A stretch of DNA of 64,000 bases from GCA-2699365 sp036160955 (lineage in GTDB: Bacteria > Verrucomicrobiota > Verrucomicrobiia > Opitutales > Coraliomargaritaceae): the NCBI GenBank assembly GCA_036160955.1, contig JAYYDJ010000011.1, positions 13,557-77,556 on the forward strand. The letters run 5' to 3'. The translations under genes were made by a program, and so were the position numbers. Under the pieces are notes generated by a model that was given only the letters and a program-made list of their open reading frames with translations, had not been told where the DNA came from and made no database searches. Positions within the stretch are counted from its first letter, which is position 1; every line of letters starts with the position of its first letter. Shown here one piece after another: positions 53,999 through 63,536 of this stretch.

Positions 53999-56056
53999 AT
54001 GTCAGAAAGTTCCAATAAATCTCCAAATAAGGACTCCGGTCGTAATCCACAGCCAGAGCGTTTTCAGCCGAAAGTGCTCCTTATCTGGTTAGTCATAATC
54101 ACTGCTATTATCGCGCTCTGGTATTCAATGCCAGGTACAGGAGGAAATCAACGTCAGTTAAGTGTGAGTGAACTTATCATGGCTGTTAATGAGGGAGCTG
54201 TTAATCAGGACTCTGGAGTGATGAAGCCCGATCCAACATTGGGCAAAGATGGCTATATTGTCACCGGTGAGATGCGTAATCCAAAATTTGATCCAGATGA
54301 TATTAATTCTAAAGAGCCCAAATTAGTTCCTTTTCGAGTGGAGGGGCGCCTTACAGAAAATGATTTCTTGCTACTTCGTGAGGTTCTAGCCGAGCGCCGT
54401 AGTAGCACAGCACTCCAAGAAATTTTAGTCAGCTTTCTGCCCTTCCTACTCATTATTGGGTTGTTGTATTTTCTCTTCGTGCGGCAACTGAAGAATGCAG
54501 GGCGTGGAGCCATGAGTTTCGGTAAGAGCAAAGCCAAAATGCTTACCCGAGAAAAGGACAGTGTAAATTTTAAAGATGTTGCTGGTTGTGACGAAGCAAA
54601 GGAAGAGGTTTCAGAGGTGGTTGACTTTCTTCGTGACCCCAAGAAATTTCAACGAATTGGTGGACGCATACCGAAGGGGGTATTGATGGTGGGCCCTCCT
54701 GGAACTGGAAAGACGCTACTAGCTAAAGCCGTCGCTGGAGAGGCGGAGGTACCATTCTTTTCCATATCAGGTTCTGACTTTGTTGAAATGTTCGTCGGCG
54801 TTGGGGCGGCTCGAGTGCGGGATATGTTTGAGCAGGGTCGTAAGAGCGCGCCATGTATAGTCTTTATCGATGAGATTGATGCAGTTGGTCGCCAGCGCGG
54901 TGCTGGATTAGGCGGTGGTAATGACGAGCGTGAGCAAACCCTCAATTCTTTGCTTGTAGAGATGGATGGATTTGATGGTCACGAAGGAGTCATCATTATT
55001 GCGGCGACGAACCGACCAGATGTTCTTGATAACGCTCTACTGCGCCCTGGTCGCTTTGACCGACAAGTTACTATTGATTTACCAGACCTTAATGGGCGAC
55101 ATGAGATTCTACTCGTACATGCAAAAAAAATTGCGCTCGATGAGTCTGTAGAGTTAGAGCATGTAGCTCGTAACACACCTGGCTTCTCTGGAGCCGATCT
55201 GGCGAACCTTTTAAACGAAGGTGCCCTGATTGCGGCTCGCTACAACAAGAAAGTTGTAGAGATGCAGGATCTAGATGAGGCACGCGATAAGATTTCCTTT
55301 GGTAGAGAGCGCCGCAGATTAATGGATGATGAAGATCGTAAAATTACTGCGTATCATGAAGCAGGTCATGCGCTCGTTCAAGCTGTTGTAGATGATGGTC
55401 ACTTACCTGTTCATAAAGTCACAATTATTCCACGCGGTCAAAGTCTTGGCTCAACGATGTTTATGCCAAAGAAAGATGTCCTTAATCATTCAAAGCGTCG
55501 CCTCCTCAATCAGGTCTGTTGCGGTATGGGAGGTCGTGCAGCTGAAGAAATCGTTATGGGCGATATTACATCGGGCGCTTCTGGCGACATTCGTATGGTC
55601 ACCAAAACGGCACGTCATATGGTTTGCGATTGGGGTATGACTGACTTAGGACCTGTCGCCTATGGAGAAAATAAGGACCATATCTTTTTAGGTCAGGAAA
55701 TTGAGCGCTCACAGAACTACAGTGAACAAACTGCACAGAAAATTGATAAAGCCATTCACGATATTGTGGAAGAGCAATATCATCGTTCTTTAGATATTCT
55801 CAACAAGCACCGCAAAGAGTTAGATATTTGCGCCGAGGCACTACTCGAACATGAAACAATTGATGGAAAGCATGTGCTTGAAATTCTTGAGTTTGGCGAA
55901 ATGCGTTCTCCAGTAATTAAGCGTGAGATTGCTAATGAAAACACGGAGGGTAGTGAAGGTGATGGAGTGGGAGAGCTAACTGTTAAGGAGGACAATAAAG
56001 ATAGTGATAAGGGTGAATTAGCCGGTGAGGATACTCCGGTGGGCGCTCCAGCATAA
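53999..56056 (+). CDS. ftsH: ATP-dependent zinc metalloprotease FtsH
   Basis: A 685-residue membrane AAA protease. The first transmembrane helix is about residues 25-44 (VLLIWLVIITAIIALWY) and the second 143-165 (FLPFLLIIGLLYFLFVRQL), with a periplasmic domain between. The AAA module has Walker A GPPGTGKTLL near residue 231, Walker B IVFIDEIDAVGRQRG, the second region of homology and ATNRPDVLDNALLRPGRFDR. The zinc HEAGH site is near 453 in AYHEAGHALVQAV. The last 30-40 residues are acidic and variable. It degrades membrane and regulatory proteins and follows tilS closely. Confidence 0.96.
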   Translation: MSESSNKSPNKDSGRNPQPERFQPKVLLIWLVIITAIIALWYSMPGTGGNQRQLSVSELIMAVNEGAVNQDSGVMKPDPTLGKDGYIVTGEMRNPKFDPDDINSKEPKLVPFRVEGRLTENDFLLLREVLAERRSSTALQEILVSFLPFLLIIGLLYFLFVRQLKNAGRGAMSFGKSKAKMLTREKDSVNFKDVAGCDEAKEEVSEVVDFLRDPKKFQRIGGRIPKGVLMVGPPGTGKTLLAKAVAGEAEVPFFSISGSDFVEMFVGVGAARVRDMFEQGRKSAPCIVFIDEIDAVGRQRGAGLGGGNDEREQTLNSLLVEMDGFDGHEGVIIIAATNRPDVLDNALLRPGRFDRQVTIDLPDLNGRHEILLVHAKKIALDESVELEHVARNTPGFSGADLANLLNEGALIAARYNKKVVEMQDLDEARDKISFGRERRRLMDDEDRKITAYHEAGHALVQAVVDDGHLPVHKVTIIPRGQSLGSTMFMPKKDVLNHSKRRLLNQVCCGMGGRAAEEIVMGDITSGASGDIRMVTKTARHMVCDWGMTDLGPVAYGENKDHIFLGQEIERSQNYSEQTAQKIDKAIHDIVEEQYHRSLDILNKHRKELDICAEALLEHETIDGKHVLEILEFGEMRSPVIKREIANENTEGSEGDGVGELTVKEDNKDSDKGELAGEDTPVGAPA

Positions 56057-56111
56057 ATAATTTGAGAGTCCTTTATATTATTTAATCATAATTCTCATTT
56101 AGTCTTACAGT

Positions 56112-56486
56112 ATGGAAATTGAAACCTTCCCAAATCCAAATCCAAAGCATAATTACACAATTCAGCACATTCAGGAGGAGTTCACCTCTACTTGCCCGAT
56201 GACAGGACACCCAGATTATGCCACTGTTGTTTTTAGCTATGCACCTGATAAAATTTGTATCGAGCTCAAATCCATGAAGTTGTATCTGCACAGTTTTCGC
56301 AATAAGGGAATTTTCTTTGAAGCAGCGACAAATAAAATATTCAGTGATTTATTTGCAGCTACGCAGCCGCGCTGGGCACGTCTAGAAACAATTTGGCGTG
56401 GCCGTGGAGGCATTCGTTCAAATGTCACAGTTGAGAACGAAAAAGACGGTTACTGTGGACCCAAAACAGTTCCATTTAAGGGCTAG
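56112..56486 (+). CDS. queF: NADPH-dependent preQ0 reductase
   Basis: QueF reduces the nitrile of 7-cyano-7-deazaguanine to preQ1. The 124-residue unimodular form has the nucleophile C28 in FTSTCPMTGHPDYATVV with D35, and the specificity pair around FRNKGIFFE (E70). It matches the short YkvM-type enzymes. It lies 55 bases downstream of ftsH on the same strand. With queA nearby, the last steps from preQ0 to epoxyqueuosine are represented. Confidence 0.93.
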   Translation: MEIETFPNPNPKHNYTIQHIQEEFTSTCPMTGHPDYATVVFSYAPDKICIELKSMKLYLHSFRNKGIFFEAATNKIFSDLFAATQPRWARLETIWRGRGGIRSNVTVENEKDGYCGPKTVPFKG

Positions 56487-56534
56487 CTTTTCAATTATTA
56501 GGCACTAATTGCAGAGCTGGAGATCCTGCAATTT

Positions 56535-57974
56535 CTAATTTGAAATTACTTTTGCTTTAGGAATTTGATAGTGGTCTAGTACGCGCTCAGTTGCTGCCTG
56601 TATAGTCGCTGCATCCAGCACGATATGCCGAAAGTTTTCTTCGCGTAAAAACTGTATGCGATGAAAACCATCTATTGGATTTTTAAGAGCACTTTGCAGG
56701 GAATAAAGGTTTTCGATTGTATGTCCATTGACTGTGTCCACTATTTGAAGACTCAACCTTTCGTAGCCAAGATTATAGTCATCGGGTAGAACCTTGCTAA
56801 GAACTACAAGTCCGTCTCGTTTTTGAACTGACTTTTGAGAACGATAGTAATCAAGAAGCACTGGCATATTTGAACCGAGGGCATCAAGTAATGGACCATT
56901 GACAGGTTGAAAAACCAGCCCCCCGGCAATCAAATATTCTGGAGCTGTGTCGTAGCACTGCTCGGGAATAAAGCTGTCTCTAAAGTTGGCTTTTGGAAGA
57001 GTATAATCTATGGTTATTTCTTTGTTATCTCGCCATACCACTAGTTGTAGTACCTCACCTGCATTATATATATGAGTGGCAAGAATAGACATAGAAAGTC
57101 GTCCATAAACTGGGTCCAAGTACTTGCCTTCACTGTCAATATTGTAGTCACCAATAGCTAAAATTATGTCGCCAATTTTTAGAGAGTAATCTTCCCGTTT
57201 GTGCGGATTGATCTGAGTTACAATTACGCCCATATTGCTTTTCTGTAGACCTTTTGACATCAGAAGTGCTGGGTTTTTACCAAACATATATGTAAAGTCG
57301 AAGTAACCGAGGCCAGGATCATTATCTTTTTCGTGTTGCGCTAATATATTAGAGATAAAAGCGGCGGGTAAAACTTCTAGCTTACCAGAGGATGCCGATA
57401 CTGTTAGGCCTATAAGGCCGTGCTCATCACATACAATTTCAGACCAACCAGCAGATTCAATCTCTGAGGATACCGAGAGCGTTAGATGCTTCACGTAACT
57501 CATTTTGCTTTCACCGCCGCGCAAACGAATGATTTCGGCAGCTCTTTCTTCAATCCGCCCCGATCGCCATCTGTAGACTTGTAGTGGGCCAGATTGAGGA
57601 ATTGCGCTAGCTAGTGAAACTGACTGCATGCCTACGAAGAAATCTTCAGTATCGATACTTAATACCGCGACATTAGCGTGATAATCGACCCATTTTACCT
57701 TGGCAATGTACTGACGACTAACACCGCCTTTCTTAACACGGCACAAGTACTGATTGGACAGTCCGTCTGCAGTTGTTAGTATTTGCCTGCCTTCAATTAG
57801 AACTCCATTTTTGCTTATTTGCTGATTTCGAACGACCCATGGTAAGTTATAATTATAACTTTGTTTAGTAATTTCTATTTCAACGAGTGAACGAGCTGCA
57901 TCAAAAGCGGCACTAAGTGGAATCAAGCCAGCAGTACTGAGGATTAGGCACAGTTGCAGTACATGGTTCTTCAT
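56535..57974 (-). CDS. catalytically inactive Deg-type protease paralogue with PDZ domains
   Basis: A 479-residue protein with a signal-like N-terminus (VLQLCLILSTAGLIPLSAAF) that aligns along its length with the protease encoded just upstream. The trypsin triad is replaced: the position of His is D70 in LTTADGL, of Asp is N101 in HANVAVL, and of Ser is Trp in ESAGWSEIV where the active partner has NPGNSGGP. The PDZ-like region (GVIVTQINPHKREDYSLKIGDIILAIGDYNID) and the C-terminal second PDZ-like segment (LQIVDTVNGHTIENLYSLQSAL) are retained. It overlaps the active gene by 4 nt (ATGA), so the two are co-translated. It likely acts as a partner or adaptor. Confidence 0.83.
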   Translation of the reverse strand: MKNHVLQLCLILSTAGLIPLSAAFDAARSLVEIEITKQSYNYNLPWVVRNQQISKNGVLIEGRQILTTADGLSNQYLCRVKKGGVSRQYIAKVKWVDYHANVAVLSIDTEDFFVGMQSVSLASAIPQSGPLQVYRWRSGRIEERAAEIIRLRGGESKMSYVKHLTLSVSSEIESAGWSEIVCDEHGLIGLTVSASSGKLEVLPAAFISNILAQHEKDNDPGLGYFDFTYMFGKNPALLMSKGLQKSNMGVIVTQINPHKREDYSLKIGDIILAIGDYNIDSEGKYLDPVYGRLSMSILATHIYNAGEVLQLVVWRDNKEITIDYTLPKANFRDSFIPEQCYDTAPEYLIAGGLVFQPVNGPLLDALGSNMPVLLDYYRSQKSVQKRDGLVVLSKVLPDDYNLGYERLSLQIVDTVNGHTIENLYSLQSALKNPIDGFHRIQFLREENFRHIVLDAATIQAATERVLDHYQIPKAKVISN

Positions 57975-59434
57975 TGTACACCCTTTATATTATAAGTTGC
58001 TGGTATATTGTATTGCTCTAGGAGCTCTTTGTCTGCAAGTGCAGCTGCGCTACGCTCTAAGGCCTCTTCTTTATTGCCAGAAAGGAAGCGAAACCGGTGG
58101 TAATTATCAGTGTTAGCCTCTAGTGCATCTTTTAGATCCTGGATTGAGCGGATAGTTGAGCCATTAACTTCAGTAACGATGGAGCGCGTGCTAACACTAA
58201 AGTCTATATTACTAGAATGCTTTAATATTTTCGATAGTACTATTGGTTTTCCACTAGCAATCGACGGAATCTGCTTACCCCTGTATAGTAACTCATAAAA
58301 ATTTTCAGCGCTAGTATTCTCCCGCCAATTACGCCCTAAAGAGCCTAAGTAATTACTACTTAGTTCAGTAAAAACTAACCCACCGATTATAAGATAAGGA
58401 GGTACAGTATATTGATTGCCGGAAATATGGTCGGCTTGGTTGACATACACTGGCAGCTCAATGTCATATGATTTGCCATTTCGCCAAATGGTAATAGCAA
58501 CAGATTCGCCGTTTTGGACTTGATCAAAGAGCACTCCGCAGTGTACACGATTTCCTTTAAACTGTATCATGCAATCGCTGCCGACACTAAATCCTGCAAC
58601 AGTAAGCAATACGTCATTTTCTTCTAGCCGCGCATGTGTTTCAGGGTGTGGTTGATAAATGCTATCGATGCGTGCCCCGATGCCATTGTCTGGTAGCTGT
58701 AGAGACTTCCTAAAAGCTGGATTGATCAGTGGAGCTAAAGCAATTCCTGTATCTGGAAATCCATCATAGTGGCCATCTCCAATGTCGTTTAGAAAATGTC
58801 TAATAATTTCGGGGGGTATAAAAAATCCTGCATTCTCGAGACTAGGATTTCCCTGGAAGGACACGCCGACAACCTTGCCGTCTTGAATTGCCGGGCCGCC
58901 GCTATTTCCAGGGTTGATCGCAGCATCGGTCTGCACAGCAAGAAAACTACGGTTCGCAATGTGAGCATAGCGCTGAGCTTCGATGCGGGAGATAACTCCT
59001 CTCGTATAGGAAATTTGTCTCCCCCCTGCAGGATAACCATATGTCAAAACCGAGCTTCGCACATTAGGTAAATCTCCTATGGTTAGGGGCTCAATACCCT
59101 CAAAAAATTGAGGATCTTCTACTTTTAGTACTGCTAGGTCGCAGTCATGTCCAATAAATTCAATTCTAGCATGGTAAGGTTTTGGGTCCTGATAGCGGTG
59201 CAGAATGATTTGTTTTGACCAACTAACAACATGGGCATTGGTCATGACGCGCTGACCTTCAATGACAAACCCACTGCCAAGACCTCCGCTCACATTGGAA
59301 AAACGCCAAGGTTCGATCCAGCTAGGGCGCTGAGCATAATTTATAATCTGCACAACCGATTGCTCCGGACCTGCAATAGCAAATCTTCCAAATAATAGAA
59401 GACAGATACATGCGACAAATAATCGAATATCCAT
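57971..59434 (-). CDS. exported trypsin-like serine protease with PDZ domains (Deg/HtrA type)
   Basis: A 487-residue Deg-type protease with a signal peptide (FVACICLLLFGRFAIA|G). The catalytic triad is H68 in MTNAHVV, D99 in CDLAVLKV and S178 in INPGNSGGPAI. A PDZ region follows at about 220-320 (DNGIGARIDSIYQPH ... LEENDVLLTVAGFSVG) and a second PDZ-like part near the C-terminus (SIVTEVNGSTIRSIQDLKDAL). Homologues act in the periplasm or outside the cell in protein quality control. Its stop overlaps the start of the inactive paralogue (ATGA). I know Deg-like plant/bacterial Deg9-type enzymes with this layout, but the orthologue is not fixed. Confidence 0.87.
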   Translation of the reverse strand: MDIRLFVACICLLLFGRFAIAGPEQSVVQIINYAQRPSWIEPWRFSNVSGGLGSGFVIEGQRVMTNAHVVSWSKQIILHRYQDPKPYHARIEFIGHDCDLAVLKVEDPQFFEGIEPLTIGDLPNVRSSVLTYGYPAGGRQISYTRGVISRIEAQRYAHIANRSFLAVQTDAAINPGNSGGPAIQDGKVVGVSFQGNPSLENAGFFIPPEIIRHFLNDIGDGHYDGFPDTGIALAPLINPAFRKSLQLPDNGIGARIDSIYQPHPETHARLEENDVLLTVAGFSVGSDCMIQFKGNRVHCGVLFDQVQNGESVAITIWRNGKSYDIELPVYVNQADHISGNQYTVPPYLIIGGLVFTELSSNYLGSLGRNWRENTSAENFYELLYRGKQIPSIASGKPIVLSKILKHSSNIDFSVSTRSIVTEVNGSTIRSIQDLKDALEANTDNYHRFRFLSGNKEEALERSAAALADKELLEQYNIPATYNIKGVQ

Positions 59435-59472
59435 GAGGCGTACTATTAAAATGTCTGCGCTATTTATTTACG

Positions 59473-60105
59473 CTAATCAAGATCAAGCTTTTTAAGTTTA
59501 GGAGCTATAATGCGTGCACAATAAGGATTGTTAGGATTGAGGCGAAAATAATCTTGGTGATAGTTTTCAGCTAGGTAATATGTACTAGCTGCCGTAATTT
59601 CAGTCACAATGGGATCACTAAAATTTTTTTGAGCCATTTTTTTTGATTTCTGTGCTGCTAATTGCTGTGCCTTATTATGGTAAAAAATAGCAGAGCGGTA
59701 CTGACTGCCAACATCATAGCCTTGGCGATTCAGCGTCGTCGGATCATGTGATCGCCAGAGCCATTCAAGCAAGACTTCGTAGCTTATAATTTCTGGATTA
59801 AAGAGTATACGTGTCACTTCAGCATGACCCGTTGTACCAGTACAAATCTCTGCGTAAGAAGGATTCTCGATTTCACCTCCCATATAACCAGATTCAACAT
59901 TGATAACTCCATTAAGGCGTTCAAAAACAGCTTCCACACACCAAAAACAACCCGCGCCAAAGGTGGCGACTTCTAGTAGTGAATCATCCGCTTGCATTAT
60001 GGTTGTTCGGTGGGAGGGAGACTCTTGTGCATAAGAGCTAATGAGTGCTAGGCTTAAAATGGCGGTAATTATATACTGAATACAATTAATAAATTTAGAA
60101 TTCAT
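59473..60105 (-). CDS. msrA: exported peptide methionine sulfoxide reductase A
   Basis: MsrA repairs methionine-S-sulfoxide in proteins. The 210-residue protein has the catalytic C53 in FGAGCFWCVEAVFERL, the YMGGEIENPSYAEICTGTTGHAEV segment and the family motif LLEWLWRSHDPTTLNRQG DVGSQYRSAIF. A hydrophobic stretch at residues 9-26 (IQYIITAILSLALISSYA) followed by small residues looks like a signal peptide, so repair would occur in the periplasm. It lies next to the protease pair and DUF493 gene on the same strand. Confidence 0.92.
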   Translation of the reverse strand: MNSKFINCIQYIITAILSLALISSYAQESPSHRTTIMQADDSLLEVATFGAGCFWCVEAVFERLNGVINVESGYMGGEIENPSYAEICTGTTGHAEVTRILFNPEIISYEVLLEWLWRSHDPTTLNRQGYDVGSQYRSAIFYHNKAQQLAAQKSKKMAQKNFSDPIVTEITAASTYYLAENYHQDYFRLNPNNPYCARIIAPKLKKLDLD

Positions 60106-60150
60106 CGATTATAAAACAGTGTATTTATACCTTTATTAGATTTTATGTAA

Positions 60151-60417
60151 TTACAAAGTAATCACCCCATTTATGTGGGAGACGCGATTGTAAATACTTA
60201 TTACGTGATCGGCAGATTCCACATGTATGTCCATAGTATAAGAGATGTAACGACCATTCTTAGAGGGTCTCTCGGAGATTGGATCATCTGCAAATAGCGA
60301 TAAGACTTCGGTGCATTTTTCCTGTGGAACAATGAACTTGAAAGTAAAGAGGCATGGCCACTCGTGATTGTCGTCGAGTGCTGATTTGAAGGATGCTATA
60401 GACTTATCGCTGCACAT
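60151..60417 (-). CDS. DUF493-family protein (YbeD-like)
   Basis: An 88-residue protein of the DUF493 family. It has the WPCLFTFKFIVP strand, a short helix, the RPSKNGRYISYTMDIHVESADHVISIYNRVSHINGVITL ferredoxin-like C-terminal part that is typical of the group. E. coli YbeD has an ACT/ferredoxin-like fold and no settled function. The gene lies 45 bases upstream of msrA and divergent from the sulfatase gene. Confidence 0.8.
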   Translation of the reverse strand: MCSDKSIASFKSALDDNHEWPCLFTFKFIVPQEKCTEVLSLFADDPISERPSKNGRYISYTMDIHVESADHVISIYNRVSHINGVITL

Positions 60418-60456
60418 TTATATAGACAGATGTTTTGTTTTTTTAAATATTGATGC

Positions 60457-63135
60457 GTGAGGGCACTAAAATTTATAGTATTTCGTTACATATACCCTGT
60501 AATAATAATTGTGTGTGTTTTGTTGGAAGCAAGTGCGAACACTAATATTATACTAATAGTTACGGATGATCAGCGCTGGGATGCGACCGGATTTATGCAA
60601 GAGCGCATGCCGTCACTTGGGCGCATCGCTCGTTTTCCTTGGATGCGGGGTAGTACCCCAAATTTAGATAGGCTTTCGGAAGAGGGGATTCATTTTGATA
60701 ATGGCTATGGTGTGTACTCTTTGTGCTCTCCCGCGCGTGCTACCATGCTTACTGGGCAGTATCCTCACAAGCACGGCATTACCAACAACCAGACAGACTT
60801 CCCTAGTGATGTGGAAACTTATGCCACCTTGTTACAAGATGCAGGTTATACGACTGGTTATTTTGGTAAATGGCATATGGGCACTCAAGACGAGCGTCCA
60901 GGATTTGATTACGTTCGTACATTTTATGGCCAAGGTCAGTACTTTGGAACTGAATTTCATGATGAAAATGGCAAACCGGTTAATTCAAGCACTAGCGTTT
61001 ATAACCCACAGTCACAGCACAAGATTGATATTTATGTAACCGATCTTCCCTCCGGCGGGGCTACTCAAAGTGTTTATAAAACCTTGCGAAATGGTAACGA
61101 TTATTTCCAAAACCCATTCGCTACATTAAGCTATGGTAGAAATACGTTTACAATTAATGCAGTTGATTTCGATCGATCGGCATTCTTCAGGTTTTCAAGT
61201 GGCGAGATAGAATTCAACTCCTTAGTATACAATGGAGAGCAGTTATTAAGTAATCCAGGAGTCTCTACCACTATTCAAGCAAGTGGTCTGTTTGAGCCCA
61301 GATCACAATTGGCTTGGCCCTACCGAATAGGTATTACAGGAGCCGGAGTATCGACTTGGGGCAGCGGTGCGAATGAATGGATTGATGATACTTCAACTAA
61401 CTATGCTATCGAATTTATTGAAGATCAGGCATCTTCGGGAAATCCGTTTATGCTTTTCTTAGGATTTAAGACTCCTCATGAAGGAACTCAAAATAGGGTC
61501 AGTAATTGGTATCCTCCAGCTAGGACAGATGGGATCTTTTCTGGGCAGCCATCTGCGAATGTTCCAAATCTTGGCGTAAGCCCTCCGTTTGCTCAAGATG
61601 CTAGTGGAGTTAATAGTACTGCTGCTAAAAATCAAAATTACTGCGAGACCATCGCTGGGATCGATGGATGTGTAGGAAATATTTTAGCTGCCGTGCAAGC
61701 TGCAGGTATAGATGACGAGACAGCGATTATATTTGTAAGTGATAACGGGTTCTTTAGAGGCGAACACGGCTTAAGCGACAAGCGCGCTGCTTACGAAGAG
61801 AGCATACGAATACCATTTATGATACGCCACCCGAGCGTGCAGACTATCAGTGGCCAAGTTGTTAATGAGATTGTATCGAACTTAGATATTGCTCCTACTA
61901 TTTTAGACATAGCTGGGCTTGCGGTGCCTGCCTCTATGCAAGGGGCTAGTCTTGTGCCTTTTATTCGGGGAGAGGTGCCAAATAATTGGAGAGAGCAATT
62001 ATTCATAGAGTATCATCATGATGCAGAGTTCCCAGCGGCGAATGTTCGCCCTTACATATCTTTAGTTCACGAGAGTGGTCTGAAGATTGTTAGCTACCAA
62101 GAGAATGCTTCTTGGAATGAGCTTTTTGATACGAGGGCATCAGTGGATCCCTATGAAATAAATAATATTATCAGTTCTGGGGCATTGGTCGACCAGCATA
62201 ACCGAGCTGCAATGGAAGAACTTTTAAGTAAAGAGATTTATAATACTGATTTCTTAAAAATTCTCCAAAACAATATCACTGATTGCGGTGGCTCGCTCAC
62301 ACTTACTGCTGGAGAAGGCTCGCTATTTAAATTAGAGTCTAGCGCTGATTTGCAAACATGGCAGGAGGAGGGGTCTTTCGAGGGAGACAATCAATCAGTG
62401 ACTATCAGCGCTCTAAATTCGATGGGGTTTTCTGGGTCAACCGTTACCCTAACTACAATTAGTAAAATTGGTAATTCTGGGGACCATGTACTTCGATCGG
62501 GTACGCCTCCAGTAGCGATTGATGCCTATGCTTACTCGACGCTAGCAGTCGGATCGACTACCTCAAGTCCTAGTGGTGGTCGAAATGCAGTGCTCATCTT
62601 TGAATTGCCAAGTATTAAAAGCTATCATCAGATTCATAGTGCTACCGTCGCAGTTACGGTAGAGCGATTGAATCAAAGGACTGATTTTGATGCAGATTTA
62701 TGGTCTCTAGGCATTTACGATTCTAATGGTTCCGACCCAGATGGAGACGGAAAAGTAGAATATCATGGTAGACCAACGGGTAACACTACTTTAGTCAAAT
62801 TGCAGGATGCATTCTTAAATGACCTTATTGCAGGCACCGATTCGGAGACAGATTCCGTTCGTGTAACTAGCAGCCTAGTGAGCCGATTAAGCGATTATTT
62901 GTGGCAATTTTACGACTCCAATCCAAATTATAGTGGTGGTAAATACATCCATTTGAGAGTGAGTCCCGAGATTGGTAGTATTAATGATATTGGCGGTGAA
63001 GATGTTCGGTATACGATAAAAGCGGCGCATAGCGCGAACGATGATTTGGAGAAGCCAGTTCTGACTATCAATCTTAAGGACAAGAGCGATGTCGCACAGA
63101 AGCGATTTTATAGAATTCGTTATGGTGAGGATTAA
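60457..63135 (+). CDS. large secreted sulfatase with inserted and C-terminal accessory domains
   Basis: An 892-residue sulfatase starting at GTG 60457. A signal peptide precedes NTNIILIVTDDQRWDATGF (metal ligands D37, D38). The formylglycine site is C90 in LCSPARATMLTGQYPHKHG, which needs a maturation enzyme. Further motifs are FGKWHMG, and IIFVSDNGFFRGEHGLSDK near 430. Residues about 188-305 are an extra beta-rich insert within the catalytic domain. Residues about 620-660 begin a DLQTW module that closes only at the very end (FYRIR), with about 220 residues, including a DNRLRE-like region, inserted between. It probably desulfates polysaccharides; the substrate is unknown. Confidence 0.88.
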   Translation: MRALKFIVFRYIYPVIIIVCVLLEASANTNIILIVTDDQRWDATGFMQERMPSLGRIARFPWMRGSTPNLDRLSEEGIHFDNGYGVYSLCSPARATMLTGQYPHKHGITNNQTDFPSDVETYATLLQDAGYTTGYFGKWHMGTQDERPGFDYVRTFYGQGQYFGTEFHDENGKPVNSSTSVYNPQSQHKIDIYVTDLPSGGATQSVYKTLRNGNDYFQNPFATLSYGRNTFTINAVDFDRSAFFRFSSGEIEFNSLVYNGEQLLSNPGVSTTIQASGLFEPRSQLAWPYRIGITGAGVSTWGSGANEWIDDTSTNYAIEFIEDQASSGNPFMLFLGFKTPHEGTQNRVSNWYPPARTDGIFSGQPSANVPNLGVSPPFAQDASGVNSTAAKNQNYCETIAGIDGCVGNILAAVQAAGIDDETAIIFVSDNGFFRGEHGLSDKRAAYEESIRIPFMIRHPSVQTISGQVVNEIVSNLDIAPTILDIAGLAVPASMQGASLVPFIRGEVPNNWREQLFIEYHHDAEFPAANVRPYISLVHESGLKIVSYQENASWNELFDTRASVDPYEINNIISSGALVDQHNRAAMEELLSKEIYNTDFLKILQNNITDCGGSLTLTAGEGSLFKLESSADLQTWQEEGSFEGDNQSVTISALNSMGFSGSTVTLTTISKIGNSGDHVLRSGTPPVAIDAYAYSTLAVGSTTSSPSGGRNAVLIFELPSIKSYHQIHSATVAVTVERLNQRTDFDADLWSLGIYDSNGSDPDGDGKVEYHGRPTGNTTLVKLQDAFLNDLIAGTDSETDSVRVTSSLVSRLSDYLWQFYDSNPNYSGGKYIHLRVSPEIGSINDIGGEDVRYTIKAAHSANDDLEKPVLTINLKDKSDVAQKRFYRIRYGED

Positions 63136-63157
63136 TCTTTTTGCACCTTTGTTAAAT

Positions 63158-63178
63158 AGCCGATTAGAAAAATCGGCT
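63158..63178 (+). terminator. hairpin after the sulfatase gene
   Basis: An 8-bp stem (agccgatt 63158-63165 paired with aatcggct 63171-63178) with a 5-base loop, 23 bases past the sulfatase stop. There is no strong T-run afterwards, so it may be a weak terminator or an RNA 3'-end stabiliser. Confidence 0.5.
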
Positions 63179-63242
63179 TCACTCCTAGGCTTGACTGGAG
63201 GACGGCTAGCGCACTAATTATGTAGATTCTAATTTTACGTAC

Positions 63243-63315
<73 letters not shown>

Positions 63316-63536
63316 TTAGTTAAATTGTTTAATAACAATAGTTTACTGAATATTTAGTGGCTTTATGCTTTCCTCGAAAATGCTGGTAAATGCACCGAAT
63401 TCACCTAAAATGTAGGCATTTCTGGTGACCAATCTGGTGACTGATGTATTTCTACTATTCTAGAAAGGTAAGGCGGGACGGGGGTTCGCTTGGCTGCCCT
63501 CTTGATGATGTGTATACATCAAGTGCCTTATAAAAA
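63316..63536. other. gene-free stretch between the tRNA-Leu remnant and the last gene
   Basis: With the preceding 180 bases, this makes about 400 bases without a gene between two secreted-protein genes. I see no open frame of interest on either strand and no clear hairpin. A partly repeated phrase (ctggtgacc ... ctggtgact) occurs at 63422-63441. The region could be the scar of a mobile element near the broken tRNA. Confidence 0.4.

Noticed and set aside
54253..54945. Long antisense open frames within ftsH
   Set aside because: They mirror conserved AAA coding sequence on the other strand and have serine/arginine-rich composition typical of antisense frames.
60695..61039. A 114-codon open frame inside the sulfatase gene
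   Set aside because: It overlaps the conserved sulfatase active-site coding region in another frame and shows no domain.
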